DNA from: Caldilineaceae bacterium
GTDB taxonomy: Bacteria; Chloroflexota; Anaerolineae; Caldilineales; Caldilineaceae
Reading direction: 5' to 3'
Assembly: GCA_019637645.1 (NCBI GenBank)
Contig: JAHBVH010000078.1
Span: forward strand, 1 to 38,955
DNA: 38,955 nucleotides
Shown: positions 25,851 through 35,790 of the stretch, piece by piece
How the letters are laid out: each line of letters opens with the position of its first letter
Numbering within the stretch: the first letter of the stretch is position 1
Made by a program: the position numbers and the translations under genes
Notes under the pieces: generated by a model
The model's database searches: none
What the model was told of the DNA's origin: nothing
What the model saw: only the letters and a program-made list of their open reading frames with translations

Positions 25851-27650
25851 CTACAGAACAGCAGTGCGGAACTGCAAATTGTAGAGGTGAGCGTAGAGGC
25901 CGTTCTGGGCCATCAACTCGTCGTGGGTGCCTTGTTCCACGATCTGCCCGTGATCGATCACAACAATCCGGTGGGCAATCTTGATGGTACTGAGGCGATG
26001 GGCAATGATCACCGATGTGCGCCCTTGCATGAGGCGGTCGAGCGCATCCTGTACTAACTCTTCGGATTCACTATCCAACGAACTGGTCGCTTCATCGAGG
26101 AGCAGAATGCGCGGATCTTTGAGAATGGCGCGGGCAATGGCGAGCCGTTGCCGTTGCCCCCCGCTCAGCTTGACGCCGCGCTCGCCGACAATCGTGTCGT
26201 AGCCTTGGGGCGTCGCCATGATAAAGGTATGGGCATTGGCGGCTTCCGCCGCTGCTATAATCTCGGCTTCACTGGCCGCGAGACGCCCATAGGCAATATT
26301 CTCGCGGATGGTGCCGCCAAAGAGCAGCGTTTCCTGCGGTACAAGGCCAATTTGCTCGCGCAGACTCTGTTGGGTGACGGTGCGAATATCGTACCCGTCA
26401 ATTGTCACGGTGCCACTGGTGGGGTCGTAAAAGCGGGGAATTAAGTTAAAGAGGGTGCTTTTCCCCGCACCACTCGGCCCGACCAAGGCCACAATCTCGC
26501 CCGCTTGAATCGCTAGCGTAATATCCTTGATCACGGGTAGATTCTCTTCATAGCCAAACGAGATGTGATCAAAGCGGATAGCCCCTTGGATCGGTGGTAA
26601 AGGCTGTGCATTGGGCGCATCGGCTACGCTGGGCTGGGTATCGAGAATTTCAAAGACCCGCTGCACTGCGCCCAAAGCTTCGCGGAATTGTCCATAGAGT
26701 CCTGATAGCCCGCCCAGGCTGGCCGCAATGGTAATGGCATAGATCAAGAAGCCGCTGATGGTGGAAAATTCCAAGCGTCCAGCCAACACTTCGCGGCCAC
26801 TAAACCAGAGAATAGCTGCCACTGCCCCAAAGCCCAGAAAGGCCATCAACGCACCAAAAGCCGACCGATAGATGGCGAGGCGCAAGGCGGCGTTGAGGGT
26901 GGTCTGCATGGCGCTGCTATACCGTTCTACCTCATACCCTTCCCGTGCAAAGCTCTTCACGACGCGGACGCCCTGGAGCCCTTCTTCGACCGCAACAGTG
27001 GCATCGGCTAACGCATCTTGGACACGGGTGCTCAGGCGTTGAAAAGAACGGCCAAAGACCACCGCGATCCCCACAATCGCCAAGGCCAGAATGACCACAA
27101 AGCCCACCAAACGCGAATTGAGCAGAAAGACGATGACGATGGAACCGATCAGAGAAATGAGATTACTGAGCAATTGGGTGACATTGTTCGTCAGCAGTGT
27201 CCGCACCTGGGTGACATCGCTGGAGAGCCGCGAGACGATTTCGCCCACCCGGCGATTCGCATAGAAGTCGAGCGAAAGACTCTGGAGGTGACGATACAAG
27301 GTCGTGCGCAGATCGAGAATGATCCGCTCGCCCACGTAATTGAGACTATAGCTTTGAAAAAAGGTAAAGGCCGCCTGGAAAAAGAAGATCCCAACCAGCG
27401 CCAGGGTGAGCAGATTCAGTTGATCTTGATTTTGTTGTTTGAGAACAGAATCCAGCAGTTGGACAATGATCAGCGGAAAGCTCAGCCCCATCGCGCTGGC
27501 GATGGCTAGGGCTAGGATCGCCAAGGCCATCCGTCCTTTGTAGGGACTGAGATAGCGCAACAGCCGTCGCCAGTTGATTGGCGTGTTGATTGGTGGGGTG
27601 TCGGTATTTCTATCGCGGCGTGCACCGCCACCGCGTCTACCCATAAACAT
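25851..27650 (-). CDS. ABC exporter, fused permease and ATPase (MsbA-like)
   Basis: The 599-residue half-transporter starts MFMGRRGGGARRDRN, after GGAGAAGGAA; the ATG two codons later is an alternative. A basic cytoplasmic N-terminus precedes six transmembrane helices (about 37-320). The ATPase domain has Walker A GPSGAGKST, signature LSGGQRQRLA, Walker B ILLLDEATSSLD and H-loop IIAHRLST. It would form a homodimeric exporter of lipid, peptide or drug type. Unlike the exporter at 15249-17171, its ATPase domain has no insertion. It is apparently a single gene, convergent with the six-hairpin protein gene. Substrate cannot be assigned. Confidence 0.92.
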   Translation of the reverse strand: MFMGRRGGGARRDRNTDTPPINTPINWRRLLRYLSPYKGRMALAILALAIASAMGLSFPLIIVQLLDSVLKQQNQDQLNLLTLALVGIFFFQAAFTFFQSYSLNYVGERIILDLRTTLYRHLQSLSLDFYANRRVGEIVSRLSSDVTQVRTLLTNNVTQLLSNLISLIGSIVIVFLLNSRLVGFVVILALAIVGIAVVFGRSFQRLSTRVQDALADATVAVEEGLQGVRVVKSFAREGYEVERYSSAMQTTLNAALRLAIYRSAFGALMAFLGFGAVAAILWFSGREVLAGRLEFSTISGFLIYAITIAASLGGLSGLYGQFREALGAVQRVFEILDTQPSVADAPNAQPLPPIQGAIRFDHISFGYEENLPVIKDITLAIQAGEIVALVGPSGAGKSTLFNLIPRFYDPTSGTVTIDGYDIRTVTQQSLREQIGLVPQETLLFGGTIRENIAYGRLAASEAEIIAAAEAANAHTFIMATPQGYDTIVGERGVKLSGGQRQRLAIARAILKDPRILLLDEATSSLDSESEELVQDALDRLMQGRTSVIIAHRLSTIKIAHRIVVIDHGQIVEQGTHDELMAQNGLYAHLYNLQFRTAVL

Positions 27651-27795
27651 GGTATCGATTCCTTCTCCGTTGCTCTCTATCGCGATTTTGGTGACTTTGG
27701 GCTGTCACGGTTGCACAAGCGGTGGGCGCTCTGCTGCCACCCGCGCCAACTCAAGTATACTCCTATGTTGTTCAGGCGCCAAGCAAGTGGGGGTG

Positions 27796-27848
27796 AAACG
27801 CTGTTGTGTGGGGGGTGATTACGTTTCACCCCCCACACAACAGCGTTT
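27796..27848. terminator. Perfect 23-bp inverted repeat downstream of the small membrane protein gene
   Basis: Arms at 27796-27818 and 27826-27848 are exact reverse complements with loop TTACGTT. The stem includes a GGGGGG/CCCCCC block. On the minus strand it begins 23 bp after the stop of the small membrane protein gene, so it probably ends that transcript before the ABC exporter. On the minus strand the left arm ends in TTT, only a short U-tract. Confidence 0.75.
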
Positions 27849-27871
27849 TGTTCATGCCTAAAGGGCTGTAC

Positions 27872-28354
27872 CTATACCTTCACCCAACTAGTCGGCTCTG
27901 GTTGATCGCTCTCTGGCCGGGCTGGCGGCGGTGTTTGGCTTCCCGGCTCAGCTTGGGGTCGGCTGGGTGGCTCGCCATAGGGTTGCCAGCGGCGCTCCCA
28001 AGGGCCGTGTGGGTGGTGGTGCCAAGCGTGACCGCCATGCATGCGCCAGCGCCAGAAGCCAAGGAACTTCAAAAACAGGAGCGCTAGGAAGCCGAAGAAG
28101 AAGAAGCGGAAGATGCCCCCAATGAAGCCAAAGGGATGGCCGCCCCAGCCCCGTGGCCCGTAGCTACCAATGCGCGGCGTTACGGCCTGCACATTTTCAC
28201 TGCTGTTGGTTAACAGACCCGCGAGATAGCCTTCTTGCCAGCCTGCTTGGCGAATGCCGCCAGCCATCGCGCCAAAGAGCAAAATGGCAATCACACCGGC
28301 CAGAATCAGTGGCATGACCGTTTGCCGGTCGAGCTGTTTGAGCCGTTCAAACAT
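27872..28354 (-). CDS. Small membrane protein with His/Trp/Pro-rich cytoplasmic tail
   Basis: The 160-residue protein starts after AAGGAGAACC. It has two predicted transmembrane helices, at about 13-33 (VMPLILAGVIAILLFGAMAG) and 76-96 (GFIGGIFRFFFFGFLALLF), with a loop of about 42 residues between them. Both ends are likely cytoplasmic. The C-terminal tail contains WRWRMHGGHAWHHHPHGPW and a Pro/Glu/Gln-rich end. I recognise no family function. The His cluster could bind metal. Its upstream region carries a 44-bp element (28489-28532) that matches one upstream of the response regulator gene at 33502, so it is a candidate target or accessory protein of that two-component system. This link is inference. 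Confidence 0.75.
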   Translation of the reverse strand: MFERLKQLDRQTVMPLILAGVIAILLFGAMAGGIRQAGWQEGYLAGLLTNSSENVQAVTPRIGSYGPRGWGGHPFGFIGGIFRFFFFGFLALLFLKFLGFWRWRMHGGHAWHHHPHGPWERRWQPYGEPPSRPQAEPGSQTPPPARPESDQPEPTSWVKV

Positions 28355-28385
28355 GATGGTTCTCCTTATTACCGTAAATTTTACG

Positions 28386-28429
28386 TTTGCTATCCCTAGA
28401 TACGTGGGACAGCTTTTGCTATCCCTAGA
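28386..28429. promoter_or_regulatory. 15-bp direct repeat in the promoter region of the small membrane protein gene
   Basis: TTTGCTATCCCTAGA occurs exactly at 28386-28400 and 28415-28429, a 29-bp offset. The copies begin 32 bp upstream of the small membrane protein start codon. A diverged form, GGATAGCCCTAG, is near 28464. The repeats may be regulator sites or the two halves of a promoter duplication. Confidence 0.5.
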
Positions 28430-28485
28430 ATCGTTGCTTTCCGTATCACCTTGTGGTGACTGTGGATAGCCCTAGTATGACGTAG

Positions 28486-29730
<1,245 letters not shown>

Positions 29731-29765
29731 CGCTGGTACCCAGACATTGGGCTCACACAAGATTG

Positions 29766-29834
29766 GGACGCGGATGGACGCGGATGGACGCGGATAAAAC
29801 AAAAATCCGCGTCCATCCGCGTTTATCCGCGTCC
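29766..29834. repeat. Modular palindrome of ACGCGGAT units (copy C)
   Basis: The left arm is three exact copies of the 10-mer GGACGCGGAT (29766-29795). The right arm (29805-29834) is its reverse complement except for two bases in the middle unit. The loop is A-rich. It lies 35 bp after the flavin oxidoreductase stop codon. The remaining sequence to 29973 shows only the ribosome binding site of the next gene. Confidence 0.9.
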
Positions 29835-29973
29835 TCTGCTCTTCCTTCTGCCTTGGCCCTGCCGGACGCGTTTCGGACGCGGGCTTGGTAATATCATGCC
29901 ATCAGTGAACGATGATCACGCTTGACGGTCAACGAATAAGGCCGGGGCGTTTGGCGAGGGGAGAGGAAGAGAG

Positions 29974-31443
29974 ATGAAAGAGGCATTGGTCAACCTGGCT
30001 TGGCGGCTGCTTGGGGCTTTTCTGGGCTTGCTATTCGGCACGGGGCTGGCGATCTTTCTGGGCGATGCTATTGGCAAAGCCCTGAATATCAGTAATTTTG
30101 AAGGCGGACGGGGCTATTTTGTGCTCTTTGTGATCCTCCCGCTCTTTGCGCTGACCGGGGCGATTCTGGGCGCGGTGATGATCTACCTAAAGTGGCAGTG
30201 GAATCTGCTGCTCGGTTCTATCTTGTTCGTGGCGATTGGCGGCTTTCTCTTTATCAATCGCTACGAATTTATACCCGCTCCTCCCCAAGTAGAGACTGTG
30301 GGTAACTTTGAGCTGCTGACCTATCGCAGTGAAAACTGGGGTAATTATTATCAACTGCGCTACCAGGGTGAACTCTTTACCTTCCCTGGCCGTGCCGGGA
30401 TCTTTGGTGATGACGCGGCCACCTATCAAACCTTCAATGCGGTGATTACCTTTACCCAGCCCGTATCCAATACCGGCCCTGTCTTTGTCGTCAATGTCGG
30501 TGATCCCAATAACAGTAGCTTTTTCTATCTGGTGCGCGAGGTGGCCGGGCAAGCCGCAGCGCGCTATCTAGGTCCGGCATCTGGGAATGTCGCCGCCGAT
30601 TGGCTCGATGTTCCCCCCATGGATCCGACGGCCACGCGTGATTTGACCTTGCGTCGGGGACAACTAGAGGGGGGCCGTTGGCTGTTGCTGGGTGATAACT
30701 GTGTGCTCGATGTCCAGACGTTGACGGCCTATCCCTTTGAGACCTACCCCCTCCATGATGGCGCGGACGCTTCACTAAATCAATTTAAGTTGCCCTTGGG
30801 CCTTTCCCCTGATCAGCAGAGCTTGGTGCGCCTTGGTTCGCGTGAGATCCGCGACGCCGAGACGGGCGACTTCCGTGGTTGGGCCGCGGTGTTGATGGTC
30901 TATAACTTTGTCGATGGCACTTCCTATACCCTGCCCATTGATCGAGCGCGCATGCGTTATGCCGCCGTTGAACTCATTGACGCCGCTTGGCTCGACCATC
31001 ATTTCACCTGGCAGCCAACCGCTGGTGCCCCCGATCGCTTGGTCCAACGGCCAAACTTTTCCCGCTTGCCCTATACCGGCCGCCTAACGGGTACCGCTGA
31101 TTCGCGTGAATATAGAATCGTGCCGGTCAAGGCTGAACTACTCGACCAAATGGTAAGTTTTTTGGAAGAAAACTTCGCCGCTACCCAGTTAGAAGTTTCC
31201 CGGTATGATACGAGCACCTATATCGACTTCCAGATTGGCGAAGAGAAGATCACGGTCAGTTATGCGGATGACAGCTACTCCGAACCCCAGTTGTCGCTCT
31301 GGGCTGCCGAGGGCTCGGATCAACTGATTGCCACGATTGGTCAGCGTTTCGACGAAGTGCTACGCACCGGCGTCTACGATGAGTTCTTCTTGGGCGATCC
31401 GGCCACGGTGACCGCTGCGCTGTCAGCCGAATCTACACAGTAG
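29974..31443 (+). CDS. Orphan membrane-anchored protein, three N-terminal TM helices
   Basis: The 489-residue protein starts after GAGGAAGAGAG. Three hydrophobic helices are seen at about 5-30 (LLGAFLGLLFGTGLAIFLGD), 47-74 (VLFVILPLFALTGAILGAVM) and 76-95 (LLLGSILFVAIGGFLF). A soluble part of about 390 residues follows, with beta-type strands and several Trp/Tyr, but no cysteine or enzyme motif that I recognise. A strand pattern such as GQLEGGRWLLLGDNCVLDVQ suggests a beta-propeller or beta-sandwich. Whether the soluble part lies outside or inside depends on three helices; an extracytoplasmic location is more likely. It is co-directional with the flavin oxidoreductase but separated by a palindrome, and convergent with the kinase gene. 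Function unknown. Confidence 0.75.
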   Translation: MKEALVNLAWRLLGAFLGLLFGTGLAIFLGDAIGKALNISNFEGGRGYFVLFVILPLFALTGAILGAVMIYLKWQWNLLLGSILFVAIGGFLFINRYEFIPAPPQVETVGNFELLTYRSENWGNYYQLRYQGELFTFPGRAGIFGDDAATYQTFNAVITFTQPVSNTGPVFVVNVGDPNNSSFFYLVREVAGQAAARYLGPASGNVAADWLDVPPMDPTATRDLTLRRGQLEGGRWLLLGDNCVLDVQTLTAYPFETYPLHDGADASLNQFKLPLGLSPDQQSLVRLGSREIRDAETGDFRGWAAVLMVYNFVDGTSYTLPIDRARMRYAAVELIDAAWLDHHFTWQPTAGAPDRLVQRPNFSRLPYTGRLTGTADSREYRIVPVKAELLDQMVSFLEENFAATQLEVSRYDTSTYIDFQIGEEKITVSYADDSYSEPQLSLWAAEGSDQLIATIGQRFDEVLRTGVYDEFFLGDPATVTAALSAESTQ

Positions 31444-31573
31444 CGCGCATAACCTATAGAAGAAAGCGCAAGGATATTCCTACGCGTCAACGCCACGCCG
31501 TGCTCCTCTGATTCGCTCCGTGGCCTGGGCTTGGTTGCGGGGCGCGGGCGGTGGGGCCAAAGAGAAAAGGACA

Positions 31574-31609
31574 GGAGGGCAGTGGGTGAGCACTGTCTCA
31601 CTGTCCTCC
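31574..31609. terminator. Hairpin overlapping the 3' end of the histidine kinase gene
   Basis: GGAGGGCAGTG at 31574-31584 pairs with CACTGTCCTCC at 31599-31609, with one mismatch. It overlaps the kinase stop codon (31598-31600) and lies between convergent genes. It may serve as a shared terminator, but no T-run is present. Confidence 0.4.
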
Positions 31610-32812
31610 GGCCAACGGCAGGGTAATGGTAAAAGTCGTTCCCTGCCCGATTTCGCTGGCGACGGCAATCTGTCCGCCGTGGGCTTGAATCAGTTGGCGG
31701 GCAATGGCAAGGCCGAGCCCACTGCCGACCCCTTCGGTGTGGGTGCGGGCGCGGTCGCCCCGCCAGAAGCGATCAAAGAGAAAGGGTAGATCTTCGGCCG
31801 CGATCCCTTCGCCTGTATCATGGACCTGAATAGAGACCGCCGCCCCTTGTGGTACGGCTGACAAGATGATTTCACCCCCGTCTGCTGTATGGCGTAGGGC
31901 GTTCATGACCAAATTGCTCAGCACCTGATTCAACCGGCCAGCGTCGGCGTCAATCAGCAAAGGGACATTAGTGGCGGCGCTATCGTGGCCCATTGGCTGT
32001 GCGGTTGGGGCCATGCGCAAGGTAACGCCTTTGGCTTCGGCTTGTGCGCCAAAGCTAACCAGCACGTCCGTCAGGAGATCCTGAACCGCGACTTGGGTGC
32101 GTAGCAGTGGTAGATGGCCCGATTCGGCCAAGGAGAGGGTGCGTAGATCATCGACCAGCCGCGCCAGGTGCCGGGTCTCTTCCAAGGTAGCGTTGATATG
32201 CTCGGGCGTCGGTTCATAGACGCCATCCAATACCCCTTCTAAATTCCCCTGGATAATGTGGAGCGGAGTGCGTAGCTCATGCGCCACATCGGCGGTCAGG
32301 TTGCGCCGCTGTTGATCGTTGCGCTCCAACTCGGTCACCATTTGGTTAAAGGCATAGGTGAGTCGGCGCACTTCACCATTGCCCCCTGCAGGGACGCGTA
32401 CACTCAGATCCCCAGCTGCGACGGCGTCCGCGGCTGTCATGACATTGACCAATGGGGTTGCAAAGCGACCAAAAGCACGCATCGCCAGCACAATGCCGAG
32501 GAGCGGCAGGCCAAAGGCGAGGCCACAACTGCCGACCCAGAAGAAGAGGGGGGTATGACCGTCATTGCCGAACCAGCGGGTTAGCAGGTGAAATAAGAGG
32601 GTGGTGCCGCCTGTGGTGAGCAGCACAAGGAGGCCAAAGATGGTCAAGAAACGCAACAAAAGCGCGCGCCGCTTGGCGCGCAGCTGCTCTCTTGGCGGGC
32701 CAACCCATGGTGGGCGGCCATGCCACTCTGCCCGATGACCGCGCCCGTGATTCGGCTGCCCATGCCAGGGGCGCGGCACGGGGCCTTGGCGTCGGCCTGG
32801 TTGCCAGGGCAT
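31598..32812 (-). CDS. Intramembrane-type sensor histidine kinase (HAMP, HisKA, HATPase)
   Basis: The 404-residue kinase begins with about 42 residues rich in Trp, His, Arg, Pro and Gly (MPWQPGRRQGPVPRPWHGQ...). Two transmembrane helices follow, with only about 14 residues between them (HLLTRWFGNDGHTP), so sensing probably takes place in or at the membrane. A HAMP linker (about 105-155) precedes the H-box LTADVAHELRTPLH with phospho-His178. The N-box is VLSNLVMNALRHT, G1 is DTGEGIAAEDLPFLFDRFW and G2 is GSGLGLAIA. The gene starts 3 bp after the response regulator stop codon, so the two are translationally coupled. The His/Trp-rich N-terminus is unusual and resembles the tail of the small membrane protein at 27872-28354. 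Confidence 0.92.
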   Translation of the reverse strand: MPWQPGRRQGPVPRPWHGQPNHGRGHRAEWHGRPPWVGPPREQLRAKRRALLLRFLTIFGLLVLLTTGGTTLLFHLLTRWFGNDGHTPLFFWVGSCGLAFGLPLLGIVLAMRAFGRFATPLVNVMTAADAVAAGDLSVRVPAGGNGEVRRLTYAFNQMVTELERNDQQRRNLTADVAHELRTPLHIIQGNLEGVLDGVYEPTPEHINATLEETRHLARLVDDLRTLSLAESGHLPLLRTQVAVQDLLTDVLVSFGAQAEAKGVTLRMAPTAQPMGHDSAATNVPLLIDADAGRLNQVLSNLVMNALRHTADGGEIILSAVPQGAAVSIQVHDTGEGIAAEDLPFLFDRFWRGDRARTHTEGVGSGLGLAIARQLIQAHGGQIAVASEIGQGTTFTITLPLAGGQ

Positions 32813-32815
32813 AGG

Positions 32816-33502
32816 CTACACCTGCTCGGTAAATTGATAGCCGATGCCAAAGACCGTCGTAATGTAGCGCGGTTCACTGGTGTCGGCTTCCAGCTTGCGC
32901 CGCAGATTTTTGATATGGGCATCAATACTACGGTCAAAATTATCGGCGGCCATGCCCAGCCGATCGAGTAGCTGGGCGCGGGTAAAGGTTTGGCCTGGAT
33001 GTTGCGCTAAAATGGTCAACAAGTTAAACTCCAATGGCGTGAGCCGTACCGTTTCGCCCGCCAAAGTGACGCGATGGCCATTCAGGTCGATCTCCAGCGC
33101 GCCCGCGCGGATCAATCCGGCTGGTTGGCTAATGCCGCTTTGGACCCGACGCAGCACGACCCGGACCCGCGCCACCAACTCGCGCGGCGAAAAGGGCTTG
33201 ACAATATAGTCATCCGCACCTAGTTCTAGCCCAATGAGGCGGTCGGCCTCTTCGACCCGCGCCGTCAACATAATGATCGGCACATCAGATTCGCGGCGCA
33301 GGCTTCGGCAGACATCCAGCCCATCCAGTTCGGGCAGATTGAGGTCGAGCACGATCAGATCGGGCTTGCTCTGGCGGGCTGCCACCAAGGCACTTTTGCC
33401 ATCGCCCACTGCTTGCACGCGAAAGCCGCCCCGTTCTAGATAGTCCTGGGCCAGCCGGACAATTTTCGGTTCGTCGTCAACCACTAAGATGAGTTCGTTC
33501 AT
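32816..33502 (-). CDS. OmpR/PhoB-family response regulator
   Basis: The 228-residue protein has a receiver domain with acidic pair Asp9-Asp10 (LVVDDEPK), phospho-acceptor Asp53 in VLDLNLPELDG, and the switch Lys in DYIVKPFSPRE. The C-terminal winged helix includes LTPLEFNLLTILAQHPGQ and DRSIDAHIKNLRRKLE, with YITTVFGIGYQF at the end. It belongs to the OmpR/PhoB family, which binds tandem direct repeats about 11 bp apart. It is first in a two-gene operon with the kinase. No Shine-Dalgarno precedes the ATG. Instead TATAAT lies 6 bp upstream, so the mRNA may be leaderless. A 44-bp 11-bp-periodic element lies about 150 bp upstream, suggesting autoregulation. Confidence 0.93.
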   Translation of the reverse strand: MNELILVVDDEPKIVRLAQDYLERGGFRVQAVGDGKSALVAARQSKPDLIVLDLNLPELDGLDVCRSLRRESDVPIIMLTARVEEADRLIGLELGADDYIVKPFSPRELVARVRVVLRRVQSGISQPAGLIRAGALEIDLNGHRVTLAGETVRLTPLEFNLLTILAQHPGQTFTRAQLLDRLGMAADNFDRSIDAHIKNLRRKLEADTSEPRYITTVFGIGYQFTEQV

Positions 33503-33508
33503 AAGTGT

Positions 33509-33514
33509 ATTATA
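33509..33514 (-). promoter_or_regulatory. -10 box (TATAAT) of the response regulator operon
   Basis: On the minus strand TATAAT is followed by ACACTT and then ATG. With normal -10 to start-site spacing, transcription would begin at or next to the start codon. No clear -35 box is seen about 17 bp upstream, which would fit an activator-dependent promoter. Confidence 0.55.
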
Positions 33515-33650
33515 CCAGATCGAGCTGGCTAGCTAGCTTGATGAGTTGGTTCGCACAAGAGCGGGCTGGTTTGCAGGAATGTCGAGAAACTAAGCCCGCA
33601 AAGCGGTCACTTTTCTGTTCACACAGCATCATCTGAGCATAGCAGCCGCT

Positions 33651-33694
33651 TATGAAGAAACTATGAAGAAGTTGGGGAAAGCGCATGAAGCCCG
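33651..33694. promoter_or_regulatory. 44-bp element of 11-bp period (candidate response regulator site 2)
   Basis: Successive 11-mers are TATGAAGAAAC, TATGAAGAAGT, TGGGGAAAGCG and CATGAAGCCCG. Copies 1, 2 and 4 share ATGAAG, and copy 3 resembles the third unit of the element at 28489. It lies about 150 bp upstream of the response regulator start, in the same relative orientation as the other copy. The rest of 33503-33747 shows only the -10 box. Confidence 0.6.
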
Positions 33695-33747
33695 CTTACT
33701 CGTCGATTGGGGAACCTAGCGTCAACCCCGTGCTGACAAGCGGGCCC

Positions 33748-34248
33748 TTAGTCGGCTCGATAGGGGGCTTCGCGATCAATGTCACCCACAAAATCCGGCA
33801 GCCCGGTATGGCCCAACTGTTGGCGGATGGCCATAATCTCGCCAATGTGATACCAATAGTGATAGAGCACACGGAGAAGCAGTGACCCTACATTGGTCTC
33901 CCAATCCTGCCGCGGGATCCGTTCTTCCAGTTTGGCGATGGTGATCGTATTTAGCCAGGGGTCGCTCTGTTGGGTAACCGCATGCCACGTATCCAACATG
34001 GTGGCAAGCGCAGGTGTGCTGGCGGGACGGCCATTGCCAACCAAGGTGTTGAGTTCGGGGAAGGGCGTCTGGCCTTGGCTAAAGGTCAGCCAATAGCGCT
34101 GCTCCTGCCAAGTGAGGTGTCCGACGATCCAACCGATGCTGTTCATGGGCAGAAAACGCTGCCGCGCTTCTGCCTCGGTCACGCCCGCTAATGCGCGTAG
34201 CCATTCACTCCGTGTAAAACGCAGTTGGGTAACTAGGGGATGCGTCAT
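33748..34248 (-). CDS. DinB family protein
   Basis: The 166-residue protein starts at an ATG preceded by AAGGAG. It is a four-helix bundle of the DinB/YfiT type. The metal-binding His residues are seen in GHLTWQEQRYW and in YHYWYHIGEIMAIRQQLGH, the second being the typical HxxxH-like site. Family members bind a divalent metal and act as thiol-dependent transferases (for example with bacillithiol or mycothiol) or are stress-induced with unknown role. The gene is cytoplasmic and stands upstream of the two-component operon on the same strand, but the gap of 245 bp with its own promoter argues against co-transcription. Precise role unknown. Confidence 0.85.
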   Translation of the reverse strand: MTHPLVTQLRFTRSEWLRALAGVTEAEARQRFLPMNSIGWIVGHLTWQEQRYWLTFSQGQTPFPELNTLVGNGRPASTPALATMLDTWHAVTQQSDPWLNTITIAKLEERIPRQDWETNVGSLLLRVLYHYWYHIGEIMAIRQQLGHTGLPDFVGDIDREAPYRAD

Positions 34249-34339
34249 CGTTGTAAACTCCTTTTTGGTTGCTAGCTTGTCGGGATTAGTGGTAGATTCT
34301 GCTGCTTTTTTAGGGCTTTTTATAAGCTAATGAACTGCT

Positions 34340-34456
34340 CTATCCATTGTCATCGCCAAAGCCGTGGTAGGATACGACCGGTTTGCGCCATATAGGCGCG
34401 ATAACTTGTGCGACAATGCCCAGCAAAAAAGCGAGCCTCAACCCTATCGTGATCAT
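34340..34456 (-). CDS. Possible 38-residue membrane peptide
   Basis: An ATG at 34456 follows AGGGGG at about 6 nt and opens a 38-residue frame starting MITIGLRLAFLLGIVAQVIA, a single hydrophobic helix with a polar tail ending YHGFGDDNG. It lies 65 bp after the glycosyltransferase stop on the same strand. The ribosome binding site and helix are suggestive, but the length allows chance. Otherwise the 34249-34521 gap shows nothing else. Confidence 0.3.
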   Translation of the reverse strand: MITIGLRLAFLLGIVAQVIAPIWRKPVVSYHGFGDDNG

Positions 34457-34521
34457 CGAATTCCCCCTGATGCTAGATAAAACGCGGCCACGGCTCAAGC
34501 AAGATCCGCGCCCCCATTTGA

Positions 34522-35790
34522 TCACAATCGGGGCTGCTGGTGGCTTGCCTCTTCGAGCCGCGCAACCGCATGCGCTACGCCCGCTTCTGCCCGGATTTGT
34601 GTGCCGAGTTCAGCGGCGCGCTGTTGCATGGCGCTATCCGTCACCGCAGCGGTGATCGCCGCGGCCAGGTTCGCCACGGTGAGTTTCTTTTGCGGAATCG
34701 GCTGTGGCCCCACGCCTCGGCTATAGACGACTTGTCCCCAAAAGGGTTGATCGGCAATAAAGGGACAGATGACGGTGGGCTTGCCCGCCCGCAGCCCTGC
34801 CGCGGTCGTTCCCGAGCCGCCATGGTGGACAACCGCGGCCACGCGTGGAAAGAGCCATTCATGGGGTGCCGCGTCGATGGGGAAGATGCTGGTGGGCAGC
34901 TTGCTTGTTTGTAGGCCACCCCAACCACTGGCCAATATTCCCCGTTGCCCCGCCTGTTGTAACGCTTCCACCACGAGCTTGCCCCGTTCCGCTCCACTGT
35001 TTCCACTCATGCTGCCAAAGCCCACATAAACGGGTGGCGGTTCGGCCTCTAAAAAGGCCAGAAGCGCGGGGGTGGGCTGCCAATCGCTGCCCTGCTCCAA
35101 AAACCAGAAGCCTGTGATCTGCACTTCCGGTGGAAAATCCACTGGCCGCGGCACCAAGTGCGGACTGTAGGCATAGAGTACGGGCACTGGCTCGCCATTG
35201 GTTTTGATGAGGGCTCGGCTAAAGCGCCCTTTGGGGGGGAGCCCCAAGCTCTTCACCCGAAAGTCATTAGTGACCCCAGCATACATGATACTGCCTAAGT
35301 CTAGCAAGCGATAACTCAGACGGTTAAACCAGCCACCTAAGGTAACCCCGGTGAACAGTGGGTTTGGAAAAGCGCGCGTGGGGGTTTGGAAGGGCAGCGC
35401 TAATGACATCCAAGCGGGGATCTGCAACTTCTCGGCAATGTGATAGCTGCCCAGCATCTTGGGATGGTAGACGATGACATCCGGTTGAAAGGCTTGGACA
35501 GCCCGCCACTCATCCTCTAAGGCGCGTCGGATGATCGGCCCGATCTTCTGGTAGATCGCCAGGATGCCGCGTTTGCTCTCCATCGCGGCCTGTCCCGTCT
35601 GTGATTGGATGATTGCCAAGAATTCGTTGTCCATGTAGGCATAGGGGATGCCATGTTCTTCCACAAAGGAACGGTAGCCTTCGGCGGTACAGAGGGTGAC
35701 TTGATGGCCCGCCCGCTGTAGTCCCTGCCCCAAGGCGATAAAGGGTTGGATATCACCGCGTGTACCCATGGTGCTGAGAAAAATTTTCAT
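34522..35790 (-). CDS. UDP-glycosyltransferase-like glycosyltransferase (GT1/GT28)
   Basis: The 422-residue GT-B enzyme begins MKIFLSTMGTRGDIQPFIAL, the acceptor-domain start of sterol, macrolide and rhamnolipid glycosyltransferases. The donor-site signature is VAAVVHHGGSGTTAAGLRAGKPT followed by PFIADQPFWG, cited here by its HHGGSGTT and DQPFWG parts, which contact the nucleotide sugar. Its ATG overlaps the TetR stop codon by four bases (ATGA), so the two genes are translationally coupled. A GAGGAT ribosome binding site is within the end of the TetR gene. The enzyme would glycosylate a lipid or a toxic small molecule in the cytoplasm. Detoxification controlled by the TetR partner is an inference from context. 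Confidence 0.9.
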   Translation of the reverse strand: MKIFLSTMGTRGDIQPFIALGQGLQRAGHQVTLCTAEGYRSFVEEHGIPYAYMDNEFLAIIQSQTGQAAMESKRGILAIYQKIGPIIRRALEDEWRAVQAFQPDVIVYHPKMLGSYHIAEKLQIPAWMSLALPFQTPTRAFPNPLFTGVTLGGWFNRLSYRLLDLGSIMYAGVTNDFRVKSLGLPPKGRFSRALIKTNGEPVPVLYAYSPHLVPRPVDFPPEVQITGFWFLEQGSDWQPTPALLAFLEAEPPPVYVGFGSMSGNSGAERGKLVVEALQQAGQRGILASGWGGLQTSKLPTSIFPIDAAPHEWLFPRVAAVVHHGGSGTTAAGLRAGKPTVICPFIADQPFWGQVVYSRGVGPQPIPQKKLTVANLAAAITAAVTDSAMQQRAAELGTQIRAEAGVAHAVARLEEASHQQPRL

